Source: DATECU01 sp035286745 (GTDB taxonomy: Bacteria; Acidobacteriota; Vicinamibacteria; Fen-336). From it: a stretch of DNA of 23,309 bases. Below are positions 8,573 through 16,309 of the stretch, piece by piece. Numbering within the stretch: position 1 is the stretch's first letter; each line of letters begins with the position of its first letter. Location: NCBI GenBank assembly GCA_035286745.1, contig DATECU010000081.1, forward strand, positions 1 through 23,309, written 5' to 3'. The notes under the pieces were generated by a model. The model did not search any database. It saw nothing but the letters and a program-made list of their open reading frames with translations, and was not told the DNA's origin. The translations under genes were made by a program, and so were the position numbers.

Positions 8573-9376
8573 ATGGGCCGGAGCATCCATCCCACCGCGA
8601 TCGTGAGCGGTTCGGCCCGTCTCGGCGACGGCGTCCGAGTCGGCCCCTACGCCATCATCGAGGACGGCACCGAGTTGGGCGAGAGCACCGAGGTCCGCGC
8701 CCACGCGGTGATCAAGAGGCACACCCGGCTGGGAGCCGGCAACGTGGTCTTCGAGGGGGCCGTCCTGGGAGGCGAACCCCAGGATCTGGGCTTCCGGGAC
8801 ACGCCCACGGCCCTGCTGATCGGCGATGGCAACACCATTCGCGAGGGAGTCACCATCCACCGGGCCAGCAAGCCCGGGGCCGCCACCGTGATCGGCGACG
8901 ACTGCTTCCTGATGGCCTACGCCCACGTGGCCCACGACGACCAGATCGGCGACCGGGTCATCCTGGCCAACAACGTGGTTCTGGCCGGCCACGTCGAAGT
9001 GGGGGATCGGGCGTTCCTGTCGGGCGGCGCGGGGGTACACCAGTTCTGCCGGGTGGGCCGGCTGGCCATGATCGGCGGCAACGCCAAGATCGTGCAGGAC
9101 TGCCTGCCCTTCGTCATCACCGATGGGGTTCCCGCGCGGGCCCGCGGCCTCAACCTGGTGGGCCTCCGCCGGGCGGGCGTACCGGTCGAACAGCTCGCCA
9201 CCCTGAAGCGGGCCTACCGCCTTCTGCTGCGCTCCGCCTTGTCCCTCCCAGACGCCCTGAGTCGGCTCGCCGCCCTCCAGGACCCCCTGGTGGATGAGCT
9301 TGGGGCCTTCACTCGTGGGGGGCAGCGGGGGTTCCATCGGGCTTCCGGCAGGCGCGACTCTAGTCCCGTCGCATGA
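8573..9376 (+). CDS. lpxA: Acyl-ACP--UDP-N-acetylglucosamine O-acyltransferase (lipid A synthesis)
   Basis: Catalyses the first step of lipid A synthesis, moving a 3-hydroxyacyl chain from acyl carrier protein to UDP-GlcNAc in the cytosol. The 267 residues show the left-handed beta-helix hexapeptide pattern from residue 5 on (IHPTAIV, ARLGDGV, VGPYAII and so on). Family landmarks are GEPQDLGF, NTIREGVTIHR, the catalytic-histidine strand HVAHDDQIGD and GVHQFCRVGRLAMIGG. The C-terminal helical part (NLVGLRRAGVP onwards) is complete. In many bacteria lpxA sits with lpxD, fabZ and lpxB; here it stands alone between a lipoprotein and citrate synthase. It is the strongest evidence in the window for an LPS-bearing outer membrane. 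No Shine-Dalgarno is visible at ATG 8573. Confidence 0.95.
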   Translation: MGRSIHPTAIVSGSARLGDGVRVGPYAIIEDGTELGESTEVRAHAVIKRHTRLGAGNVVFEGAVLGGEPQDLGFRDTPTALLIGDGNTIREGVTIHRASKPGAATVIGDDCFLMAYAHVAHDDQIGDRVILANNVVLAGHVEVGDRAFLSGGAGVHQFCRVGRLAMIGGNAKIVQDCLPFVITDGVPARARGLNLVGLRRAGVPVEQLATLKRAYRLLLRSALSLPDALSRLAALQDPLVDELGAFTRGGQRGFHRASGRRDSSPVA

Positions 9377-9390
9377 GCCTCTTGGCTCAC

Positions 9391-9420
9391 TTGCGCGCTC
9401 TGGGCGCGGGGTGCTAGCCT
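9391..9420 (+). promoter_or_regulatory. Possible extended -10 promoter of gltA
   Basis: TTGCGC at 9391-9396 and TAGCCT at 9415-9420 are spaced by 18 bp, and TGC precedes the -10 as an extended -10 element. It lies about 40 bp before the gltA start in the 84-bp gap after lpxA. The match is only moderate. Confidence 0.35.
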
Positions 9421-9460
9421 CCCGATGTTCAGCAAGTTAGCGGCTTCCCGCGGAGGAGCG

Positions 9461-10753
9461 ATGAGCAAGGACACCCTGACCATCACCGACAACCGGACCG
9501 GCACCAGCTACGAGATCCCCGTCCAGGCCGGCACCATCAAGGCGATCGATCTCCGCCAGATCAAGGTGGGCGCCGACGACTTCGGCCTCATGACCTACGA
9601 CCCGGCCTACACCAACACCGCAGCGTGCAAGAGTCGGATCACCTTCATCGACGGCGACAAGGGGATCCTCAACTACCGCGGCTACCCCATCGAACAACTC
9701 GCAGAAGACAGCACCTACCTGGAGACCGCCTACCTCATCCTTCACGGGGAGCTGCCCGGCCAGGCCGAGTACGCGACCTGGGCCCACAACATAACGCATC
9801 ACACCATGGTGCACGAGAACATCAAGGAGCTGGTGGGAGCCTTCCGCTACGATGCTCATCCCATGGGCATGATGATGTCGACGGTGGCGGCGCTCTCCAC
9901 CTTCTACCCCGAAGCCAAGGACGTGCGCGACGCCCAGGTCCGCCGCAACCAGATCTTCCGCTTGATCGCCAAGATGCCGACCCTCGCCGCTTTCGCCTAC
10001 CGGCATTCGGCGGGCCTGCCCATCATCTATCCGGATAACGATCTCACCTACTGTGCGAACTTCCTTCAGATGATGTTCAAGGTGGCCAGCAGCTACCGGG
10101 TCAACCCGGTGCTGGAGCGGGCGCTCGAGGTCCTCTTCATCCTTCACGCCGATCACGAGCAGAACTGCTCCACCTCGGCCATGCGCGGCGTGGGCTCTTC
10201 CGAGTCCGACCCCTACTCGTCCACGGCGGCGGCCATCGCCGCCCTCTACGGACCGCTTCACGGCGGCGCCAACGAGATGGTGTTGCGGATGCTCAAGGAG
10301 ATCGGTTCCAAGGACAAGGTGGGGGCCTTCATCAAGGAAGTGAAGGAGTCGGGGGGCGAGGTGCGGCTGATGGGCTTCGGCCACCGCGTCTACAAGAACT
10401 ACGACCCCCGGGCCAAGATCATCAAGCGCATGGCCGACCAGGTGTTCGAGGTCACCGGCCGCAACCCCCTGCTCGACATCGCCCTGGAGCTGGAGCGGAT
10501 CGCCCTCTCCGACGACTACTTCGTCAAGCGCAAGCTCTATCCCAACGTGGACTTCTATTCGGGCCTCATCTACCAGGCCATGGGCTTCCCCGTGGACCTG
10601 TTCCCGGTCCTCTTCGCGATTCCTCGCACCGCCGGCTGGCTGGCGCAGTGGGAGGAGATGCTGGAGGACAAAGACCAGAAGATCGCGCGGCCCCGCCAGG
10701 TGTATCTGGGGGCCGCCCGCCGCGACTACGTGCCCCTCGCCAAGCGCGCCTAG
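9461..10753 (+). CDS. gltA: Citrate synthase
   Basis: Condenses acetyl-CoA and oxaloacetate to citrate at the entry of the TCA cycle. The 430 residues match the longer, hexameric type II form of Gram-negative bacteria, with an N-terminal beta-rich extension (LTITDNRTGTSYEIPV) before the large helical domain. Active-site landmarks are HADHEQNCSTSAMR near residue 228, GPLHGGANE near 264 (catalytic His) and GFGHRVYKNYDPRA near 306. An in-frame ATG at 9425 exists, but GGAGGAG at 9452-9458 directly precedes ATG 9461, and the usual N-terminus begins there. It is probably monocistronic: a possible promoter precedes it and a GC hairpin follows. Confidence 0.96.
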   Translation: MSKDTLTITDNRTGTSYEIPVQAGTIKAIDLRQIKVGADDFGLMTYDPAYTNTAACKSRITFIDGDKGILNYRGYPIEQLAEDSTYLETAYLILHGELPGQAEYATWAHNITHHTMVHENIKELVGAFRYDAHPMGMMMSTVAALSTFYPEAKDVRDAQVRRNQIFRLIAKMPTLAAFAYRHSAGLPIIYPDNDLTYCANFLQMMFKVASSYRVNPVLERALEVLFILHADHEQNCSTSAMRGVGSSESDPYSSTAAAIAALYGPLHGGANEMVLRMLKEIGSKDKVGAFIKEVKESGGEVRLMGFGHRVYKNYDPRAKIIKRMADQVFEVTGRNPLLDIALELERIALSDDYFVKRKLYPNVDFYSGLIYQAMGFPVDLFPVLFAIPRTAGWLAQWEEMLEDKDQKIARPRQVYLGAARRDYVPLAKRA

Positions 10754-10771
10754 CGTTTAGCGCCAGCGCAG

Positions 10772-10787
10772 AGGCGCGGTCGCGCCT
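10772..10787. terminator. GC-rich hairpin between gltA and the S46 peptidase gene
   Basis: AGGCGCG and CGCGCCT form a perfect 7-bp stem around a 2-nt loop, 18 bp after the gltA stop. Only AATCT follows, so a classical U tract is lacking. Termination or mRNA 3'-end protection for gltA is plausible. It lies immediately before the AGGAG ribosome binding site (10793-10797) of the next gene. Confidence 0.4.
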
Positions 10788-10804
10788 AATCTAGGAGATC
10801 CAAA

Positions 10805-12880
10805 GTGACCCTGTCTCTGTCGCGGCGCGCCCTGCTCTTCCTGGGCCTGGGCGCCACTCTCACCCTGCCGGTCCTGGCCGACGAGGGCATGTGGACCTTC
10901 GACAACCCGCCCCGCCAGCGCCTCAAGGAAGCCTACGGCTTCGAGCCCAGCCAGGAGTGGTTGGACAAGGTGCGCCTGGCCTCGGTTCGCTTCATGGACG
11001 GCGGTTCGGGCTCCTTCGTCTCCAAGGACGGCCTGATGATCACCAACCACCACGTAGGCCTGGGCTGCATCCAGAACATCTCGACCCCCGAGAACGACTA
11101 CGTGGCGAACGGCTACTACGCCGGCGCTCGCGAGAAGGAGCCGGCCTGCCCCGGCTACGAGGTCAACGTGCTGATGAGCACCGAGGAGGTGACCGCCACG
11201 GTGCTGGGCGCAGTCAAGCCGGAGATGACCGACCAGGCCGCCCGCGAGGCGCGCAAGGGCGCCACCGCTCGCATCGAGAACGAATGCGCCACCGCCTCCG
11301 GCCTACGCTGCAACGTGGTGAGCCTGTACCAGGGCAGCGAGTACCACCTCTATCGCTACCAGAAGTACACCGACGTGCGTTTGGTGTTCGCACCCGAGCA
11401 GCAGATCGCCTTTTACGGCGGCGATCCCGACAACTTCACCTTCCCCCGCCACGACCTGGACGTGGCCATCTTCCGCGCCTACGAGGCCGGCAAGCCGGTC
11501 ATCCCGCCCGCCTACCTGACCTGGAGCCGCCAGGGAGCGGGCGACGGCGAGCTGGTCTTCGTGTCGGGGAACCCGGGCTCCACCTCACGCCTCAGCACCG
11601 TGGCCCAGCTCGAGCTCTTGCGCGACTTGGTGCTCCCCGCCAACCTGGAGTTCCTGAAGCGCCGGCTGGCGCTGCTCCACGCCTACTCAGCTCGGGGGCA
11701 AGAGCAGGCGCGGAGGGCCAAGGCCACCATCTTCGGCCTGGAGAACGGCCAGAAGGCTCTGAAGGGTCGGTTGGAAGCGCTCCTGGACGCCAAGGCCATG
11801 GCCCGGAAGGCTGCCGACGAGAGGGCCCTACGCGACAAGGTGACGGCCGATGCGGCCCTCGCCAAGAGCCTGGGCGACCCCTGGGCTACGGTGGCGGCGG
11901 CCCAGAAGAAGGCGGCCTCGCGCTTCAAGGAGTCGCGCTTCGTGGGCTTCGGTGGCTCGCGGCTCTTGGGCATCGCCGGGCAGATCGTCGTCTACGTGGA
12001 CGAGGTCAAGAAGCCTAACGAAACTCGCTTCGAGGAGTTCGTCGACGCCAACTTGCCCTCGCTGACCAACCGGCTGTACTCCAAGGCTCCCATCTTCGAC
12101 GACCTGGAGGAGGCGACCCTGACCGACCAGCTTCAGTACGCCCTGGAGGGCCTGGGCAAGGACCACCCCTTCGTCAAGGCGGCCCTCGGCGGCAAGACGG
12201 CGGCGGAGGTGGCCAAGGATGCGATCGCGGGGACCAAGCTCAAGGACGTTGCCGAGCGCAAGGCGCTGGTGGAAGGTGGAACCGCGGCCGTCGCAGCTTC
12301 GACCGATCCCATGATCGTGGTGGCCAGGAAGCTCGAGCCGCTGGCCCGCGAGATCCGCAAGTGGAGCGAAGACGAGGTCCAGGCGCCGACCACCCGCGCC
12401 GGCGAGAAGCTGGCCCAGGCCCGCTGGAAGACCCAGGGCAAGACCGTGAACCCCGACGCCACCTTCACCCTGCGCCTATCGTATGGCGTGGTAAAGGGCT
12501 ACCCGGCCGAGGGCACCGAGGTGGCGCCGCGCACCACCCTCCATGGCCTTTACGACCGCTCGGCATCTTGGGGCTTCAAGGGGCCCTGGGCCCTGCCCCA
12601 GCGCTGGCTGGACAAGAAGCCCGCCCTCAACCTGGAGACGCCGCTCAACTTCGTGTCCACCGCCGACATCATTGGCGGCAACTCGGGCAGCCCGACCCTC
12701 AACAAGCAGGGCGAGTTCGTGGGCATCATCTTCGACGGCAACATCCAGAGCCTGGCCCTCGACTACTTCTACACCGAGGATCAAGCCCGGGCGGTCAGCG
12801 TCGACTCCCGCGGCATCATCGAGGCCCTGCGCAAGGTCTACGACGCTCCGGCCCTGGCGGACGAGCTGACCGGCAAGTAG
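10805..12880 (+). CDS. S46-family dipeptidyl-peptidase (DPP7-like)
   Basis: A secreted serine exopeptidase that removes dipeptides from peptide N-termini. The 691 residues start with a signal peptide (SRRALLFLGLGATLTLPVLA). The mature enzyme begins DEGMWTFDNPP, typical of S46. The chymotrypsin-type triad is recognisable: His in ITNHHVG (residues 79-84), Asp in FPRHDLDVAIFR and Ser627 in GGNSGSP. Eighteen residues after the serine, FDGN has Gly645, the position I equate with the Gly/Arg specificity residue separating DPP7 (Gly, hydrophobic P1) from DPP11 (Arg, acidic P1), so DPP7-like preference is inferred. The start is GTG 10805, seven bases after AGGAG at 10793-10797. With the M2 enzyme it suggests active use of external peptides. 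Confidence 0.93.
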   Translation: MTLSLSRRALLFLGLGATLTLPVLADEGMWTFDNPPRQRLKEAYGFEPSQEWLDKVRLASVRFMDGGSGSFVSKDGLMITNHHVGLGCIQNISTPENDYVANGYYAGAREKEPACPGYEVNVLMSTEEVTATVLGAVKPEMTDQAAREARKGATARIENECATASGLRCNVVSLYQGSEYHLYRYQKYTDVRLVFAPEQQIAFYGGDPDNFTFPRHDLDVAIFRAYEAGKPVIPPAYLTWSRQGAGDGELVFVSGNPGSTSRLSTVAQLELLRDLVLPANLEFLKRRLALLHAYSARGQEQARRAKATIFGLENGQKALKGRLEALLDAKAMARKAADERALRDKVTADAALAKSLGDPWATVAAAQKKAASRFKESRFVGFGGSRLLGIAGQIVVYVDEVKKPNETRFEEFVDANLPSLTNRLYSKAPIFDDLEEATLTDQLQYALEGLGKDHPFVKAALGGKTAAEVAKDAIAGTKLKDVAERKALVEGGTAAVAASTDPMIVVARKLEPLAREIRKWSEDEVQAPTTRAGEKLAQARWKTQGKTVNPDATFTLRLSYGVVKGYPAEGTEVAPRTTLHGLYDRSASWGFKGPWALPQRWLDKKPALNLETPLNFVSTADIIGGNSGSPTLNKQGEFVGIIFDGNIQSLALDYFYTEDQARAVSVDSRGIIEALRKVYDAPALADELTGK

Positions 12881-12896
12881 AACCGTCGAATCGACA

Positions 12897-12920
12897 GGGG
12901 CGCGGCCCGGGCCGCGCCCC
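12897..12920. terminator. Perfect 24-bp GC palindrome after the S46 gene
   Basis: GGGGCGCGGCCC (12897-12908) is followed directly by its reverse complement, GGGCCGCGCCCC (12909-12920). It lies 16 bp after the S46 stop, in the gap between convergent genes, so it could end transcripts from both sides. There is no T tract, so factor-independent termination is uncertain. Confidence 0.5.
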
Positions 12921-13020
12921 TAACGCCGCCTTGCTCGCCTCTCCGATCCTCGAACTACTGGTTGCGCGTCCTTCCCGCCCTTGGCTGACCCCCGACTTGC
13001 GGATGGCTGACCGCTTCGTC

Positions 13021-13920
13021 CTATCGCGAGCCCTTGGCCCTGCCGCTCTTGGCGCGCCGGGATTCTGGCGCGCCGGGCCCCGGATCGGGTGGTTTCTCAG
13101 GCAAGGCGGGCAGTCGCCCGGAGGCATGGGCGTTTAGCATCGCCAGTCCTGCCGCTGTCGTCCTGTACTCCTGCATCCGACTTCGCGGCCTGTCGGGGAT
13201 GGTCCGTTCCAGCCAACCCTGTTTGAGCAACGGTTGCAGGCGGGACTTCAAGAAATGGACACGGTCCTTCAACCCTACCGCGCGCTGGATAGCCTCAGCG
13301 CTGGCTCCATGCGCGGCAGCCTCAAGGACGGTCATGACTTGTGGGGTGACTTGTGGGGTGACTTGTGGGGTGACTTGTCCGGCGACCAACTGCGCTCCAA
13401 ACGTGACGACGAGGAACCCCTGCTTCTCCTCGAACAGGGGCGGCGGGATCCCGTGCTTCCTGCACAGTGCGATGACGCGATTGGTGCCGCGGCCCCAGAT
13501 CTCCACGGCCCCGGTACGGTGGAACGCTCCAGCGATCAACGGGTTCGTCGGCTTCGAATCATGCCGGCCCGAGAGCTGCTTCACCGTCACACCGTTGGGA
13601 AGGCGCCCATAGCTCCGAATCTCGATCCGATCGTCAAAGACCACGATGGCAACATGGCCTGCATAGTGGGAGTAGTCCCGGTGCATGGCCACGGCGATGT
13701 CGCGCAGCGTTTGGTCCGAGACCTCCTGCCCCTCGATCGCGCCGTCCGCCCGGACTCCGAACAGCACCATGCCGCCAGAGCCGTTCAGGAAGGCGCAAAG
13801 CGACTGCATGCCTTCCTTCAGCTCGCCCGTCGAGCGCTTGAACTCCAGCGCCTGGCCTTCGCCTTCTTGGACGATGGCGGCCAGCTGCTTCGGATCGGCG
13901 GGACCCCCCGCGGTCGTCAC
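13021..13920 (-). CDS. AlbA_2/Schlafen-type DNA-binding protein with internal deletion (COG2865-like)
   Basis: A 299-residue protein related to putative transcriptional regulators or RecG-like proteins with an N-terminal AlbA_2 domain. Residues 15-75 match the start of AlbA_2 (GQALEFKRS, LCAFLNGSGGMVLFGV, GQEVSDQTLRDI). Residues 76-175 match the distal part of the family (HRDYS, FDDRIEIRSYGRLPNG, NPLIAGAF, EIWGRGTNRVI). The roughly 200 residues normally between these blocks are absent. A TPQVTPQV repeat (res 183-195) and a winged-helix-like region (196-265) follow, then a basic tail. The GTG start overlaps the upstream lipoprotein stop (GTGA), making it the last cistron of the Mla operon. It may be a shortened working protein or an early pseudogene with an intact frame. 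Confidence 0.75.
   Translation of the reverse strand: MTTAGGPADPKQLAAIVQEGEGQALEFKRSTGELKEGMQSLCAFLNGSGGMVLFGVRADGAIEGQEVSDQTLRDIAVAMHRDYSHYAGHVAIVVFDDRIEIRSYGRLPNGVTVKQLSGRHDSKPTNPLIAGAFHRTGAVEIWGRGTNRVIALCRKHGIPPPLFEEKQGFLVVTFGAQLVAGQVTPQVTPQVTPQVMTVLEAAAHGASAEAIQRAVGLKDRVHFLKSRLQPLLKQGWLERTIPDRPRSRMQEYRTTAAGLAMLNAHASGRLPALPEKPPDPGPGAPESRRAKSGRAKGSR
13336..13378. repeat. 12-bp tandem repeat, 3.6 copies, inside the AlbA_2-type gene
   Basis: GACTTGTGGGGT occurs three times without a change (13336-13371), followed by a partial unit, GACTTGT. On the minus strand it encodes the repeated VTPQ linker between the core and the winged helix. Because the unit is a multiple of three, copy-number slippage would keep the frame. 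Confidence 0.9.
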
Positions 13921-14570
13921 GGACGGTTGTCCCCGTGCGCCGACTCCTCCGCGGGCAGGGACCGCATGCCCTCCGCGATCTGGCGGCTCAGATCGGCGAG
14001 CAGCTCGCTCATGGCCTGGACCCCCAGGCCTGGGTCCAAGCCGGCAGCGCCCCTGGGGAGCGGTCCCCGCCGGAGGCTGACGTTCTTGCCCAGAAGCGGG
14101 AGCTCACTCGCCACCGGCAAGAGGGCCCACCGCCCTTGCAGCTCGACGTCGCCACCCGCCTTTGGGCCGAAGCTGACGAGTTCCACGGCCACCCGGCAAC
14201 GGGCGGAGGTCGACGAGGGCCATGGATACCCCACCACCCGGTACTCCGGCAGCAGCCGGGCCAGGTTCTCGCTCACGGTCCGGGTGACCCCCACCTCGAG
14301 GGGCTCCGCCCAACGCACGAACTCATTGACGTGCAGCTCGCCGGGGACCACCTGCGTCACCAACTGCGCGCGCTCCAGGTGACTGGGCAAACGAATGGGT
14401 AGCACGCCCACCACCGCCACCGCCCCTCTCGCTTCCGCCGCGTCCGGTACCTCGGCCAGGGAGCGAAGGACAAAGAACCGCGCCTCCGAGGTGCGCTTGA
14501 GCGAGACGCACCCGAGCAAGGCCAGAGCCAGGGCGACGGCACCGATGGCCGCACCGCGCCGCGTCGTCAT
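13917..14570 (-). CDS. ABC-type transport auxiliary lipoprotein (PqiC/DUF330 family)
   Basis: A 217-residue outer-membrane lipoprotein candidate. The signal is basic MTTRR, a hydrophobic stretch and the lipobox ALLGC with Cys21. The mature part follows the ABC_trans_aux/PqiC pattern: a first strand ARFFVLRSL, then VAVVGVLPIRLPSHLER, WAEPLEVGVTRTVSENLARLL near residues 87-107 and a late amphipathic helix MSELLADLSRQIAEGM. PqiC-like lipoproteins partner with MCE proteins and are thought to receive or gate lipids at the outer membrane. It follows the MCE gene with a TGATG overlap and overlaps the AlbA_2-type gene by 4 bp (GTGA), so it sits inside a tightly coupled operon. Confidence 0.82.
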   Translation of the reverse strand: MTTRRGAAIGAVALALALLGCVSLKRTSEARFFVLRSLAEVPDAAEARGAVAVVGVLPIRLPSHLERAQLVTQVVPGELHVNEFVRWAEPLEVGVTRTVSENLARLLPEYRVVGYPWPSSTSARCRVAVELVSFGPKAGGDVELQGRWALLPVASELPLLGKNVSLRRGPLPRGAAGLDPGLGVQAMSELLADLSRQIAEGMRSLPAEESAHGDNRP

Positions 14571-15559
14571 CAGTTCTTCTCCTTCGTTTGCTGCTTGCCA
14601 AGCATGAGGGACTCGGGGTGGGTCTCGATGTAGTCCACCAGAGCCCGCAGCGCCTTGAGCGTTCGCGCCAGCTCGTCCAGGGCCCCGGTTGCCGTGAGCT
14701 GCGTCTGGTCGGTCCCTTCAAGCGTCTTGCCGAGGGTCCCCAGGATCCGGTCCGTGCGATCGAGGGTCGCGCGAAGCTCGCGCATCGTCTGCTGCACCTC
14801 GCCGCCCGTGTCCTTCACCTGGGCGTCGAGGTTCTTGACCAGCGCTCTGGTGTCGGCAATGGCGACCCGCGCCTCTTCGAGCGTCGGTTGGAGCGTCCTC
14901 AGCGCGCGGTCGGCGCGCGTGAACGTGCCCTGAACGCCCGGCGACTGGAGCAGCTCTCTGAGGCTCTGGAGCGTGCCCCGGACGTCTTCGAGCATCTGGT
15001 CCAGCGGCAGCTCGGCGATCTTGGCGGTGAAGTCCTCGAAGCGTCCGGTGAGCTTCTCCAATGCGGTAGGCGTCGTGGGCAGTTCCGGGTACAACGGGCT
15101 GAGCCCGCCGAATCGCGCCGGCTCTTCGGGAAGGAAGTCCAGCTCGACGTACTTCTGCCCGGTGAGCAGGCTCTGACTCATCAGGCGCGCTCTCAGGCCG
15201 CGGTCGATGAGCACCTTCGCAAAGGCCGCGGTGGTGAGGCCGCGAAAGGGGTTGCTGACGCCCCCTGGAGCCTGGATCACCCGGCCCCGCACCTCGAACA
15301 CCACCTCGATCTGGACCAGCGGGTCGGGCTTGCCGGTGAGGAAGGCGTTCACGTCGGTGACCTCGCCGACCTTGATGCCGCGGAACGTGATCGCCGAACC
15401 CTGGCTCAGGCCCTTGACCGAGCCCGGGAAGTAGATGGAGAAGCGGTCGCGGGTCTTGAACCAGCCGCCCGAGCTCAGCAGCACAATCGCCGCCAGCACG
15501 ATGGCAACCGAGCCCAGGACAAAAGCGCCCACCATCCGCGGGTGGTTGCGGGCGCTCAC
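14570..15559 (-). CDS. MCE/MlaD-family lipid-binding protein
   Basis: Periplasmic substrate-binding component of an Mla-type phospholipid transporter. Of 329 residues, 9-30 form one N-terminal membrane helix. Residues about 36-120 form the MCE domain (FSIYFPGSVKGLSQGSAITF, then GIKVGEVTDV). The later strand SLLTGQKYVELDF fits the end of the domain. Residues about 170-315 are long heptad-like helices (TRADRALRTLQPTLEEAR, TLDRTDRILGTLGKTL), as in MCE proteins that build a helical tube or needle to the outer membrane. The GTG start overlaps the ATPase stop (GTGA), with a TGATG junction to the lipoprotein. The length and long helical tail resemble PqiB/LetB-like or actinobacterial Mce tails more than the short E. 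coli MlaD. Confidence 0.88.
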   Translation of the reverse strand: MSARNHPRMVGAFVLGSVAIVLAAIVLLSSGGWFKTRDRFSIYFPGSVKGLSQGSAITFRGIKVGEVTDVNAFLTGKPDPLVQIEVVFEVRGRVIQAPGGVSNPFRGLTTAAFAKVLIDRGLRARLMSQSLLTGQKYVELDFLPEEPARFGGLSPLYPELPTTPTALEKLTGRFEDFTAKIAELPLDQMLEDVRGTLQSLRELLQSPGVQGTFTRADRALRTLQPTLEEARVAIADTRALVKNLDAQVKDTGGEVQQTMRELRATLDRTDRILGTLGKTLEGTDQTQLTATGALDELARTLKALRALVDYIETHPESLMLGKQQTKEKN

Positions 15560-16302
15560 AGCCGCCCCCGACTCAGGAAGGCCCGGACCTTGGGCTCGGC
15601 GCTCCCCTTGAGCTCGCTCGGCTTGCCTTGGGCAATCATGGTCTTGCGCTCCGCATCGAGAAACACGGCGTTGTCGCCCAGCTCGAAGATGCTGGGCAGC
15701 TCGTGGGTGACCAGGACGATGGTGGTGCCGGCGCTGTCTCTGAGCTCCAGAATCAGGTCGTCGAGACGGCGCGAGCTGAGCGGGTCGAGGCCCGCCGAGG
15801 GCTCGTCGAAGTAGAGGATCTCGGGATCGAGGGCCATGGCCCGAGCCAGGCCCGCCCGCTTGCGCATACCGCCGCTGACCTCCGAGGGATGGTGGTCCTC
15901 GAAGCCGGCAAGGCCCACCAGGGCGAGCTTGAGCTTCGCCATCTCCCGTGCCAGAGCGGCCGTCACCCCGGCGTTCTGCACCAGCGCCAGGCTGACGTTC
16001 TCCGCGAGCGTCATCCCGCTGAAGAGCGCGGCGCTCTGGTAGAGCACGCCGAACTTGCGCCTCAGGCGCTCTTGCTCCCGTTCACTCGCCTGCCAGAGCG
16101 CTGCGCCGTCGTAGAGTACGTCCCCGGCCACGGGCCGGTTGAGGCCGATCATGTGGCGCATCAGGCTGCTCTTGCCGCAACCGCTGTCGCCCATGATCAC
16201 GAAGATCTGACCCCGCTCGATGGCGAAGCTCAGGTCCTGCTGGACCACCCGCTCCCCATAAGCCATGGTCAGATTCCGGACCTCGAGGTGGGGTGCCGTC
16301 AT
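15556..16302 (-). CDS. ABC transporter ATPase, MlaF type
   Basis: A 248-residue cytoplasmic ATPase that would drive the MlaE-like permease. All nucleotide-binding motifs are intact: Walker A GDSGCGKSS (res 38-46), the Q-loop region GVLYQSAALFSGMT, signature VSGGMRKR, Walker B EILYFDEPSAGLDP and H-loop VTHEL. The SGGM signature and the FSGMTLAENV segment are characteristic of MlaF/YrbF ATPases rather than of importers for small solutes. GGGAGG lies just two bases before ATG 16302, closer than usual. It follows the permease stop by 7 bp and overlaps the MCE gene. Confidence 0.92.
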   Translation of the reverse strand: MTAPHLEVRNLTMAYGERVVQQDLSFAIERGQIFVIMGDSGCGKSSLMRHMIGLNRPVAGDVLYDGAALWQASEREQERLRRKFGVLYQSAALFSGMTLAENVSLALVQNAGVTAALAREMAKLKLALVGLAGFEDHHPSEVSGGMRKRAGLARAMALDPEILYFDEPSAGLDPLSSRRLDDLILELRDSAGTTIVLVTHELPSIFELGDNAVFLDAERKTMIAQGKPSELKGSAEPKVRAFLSRGRL

Positions 16303-16309
16303 TGCCTCC

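Noticed and set aside
13034..14382. Plus-strand frames opposite the AlbA_2-type and lipoprotein genes
   Set aside because: They are antisense to proteins with clear family signatures and coupled starts; no ribosome binding site or domain was seen.
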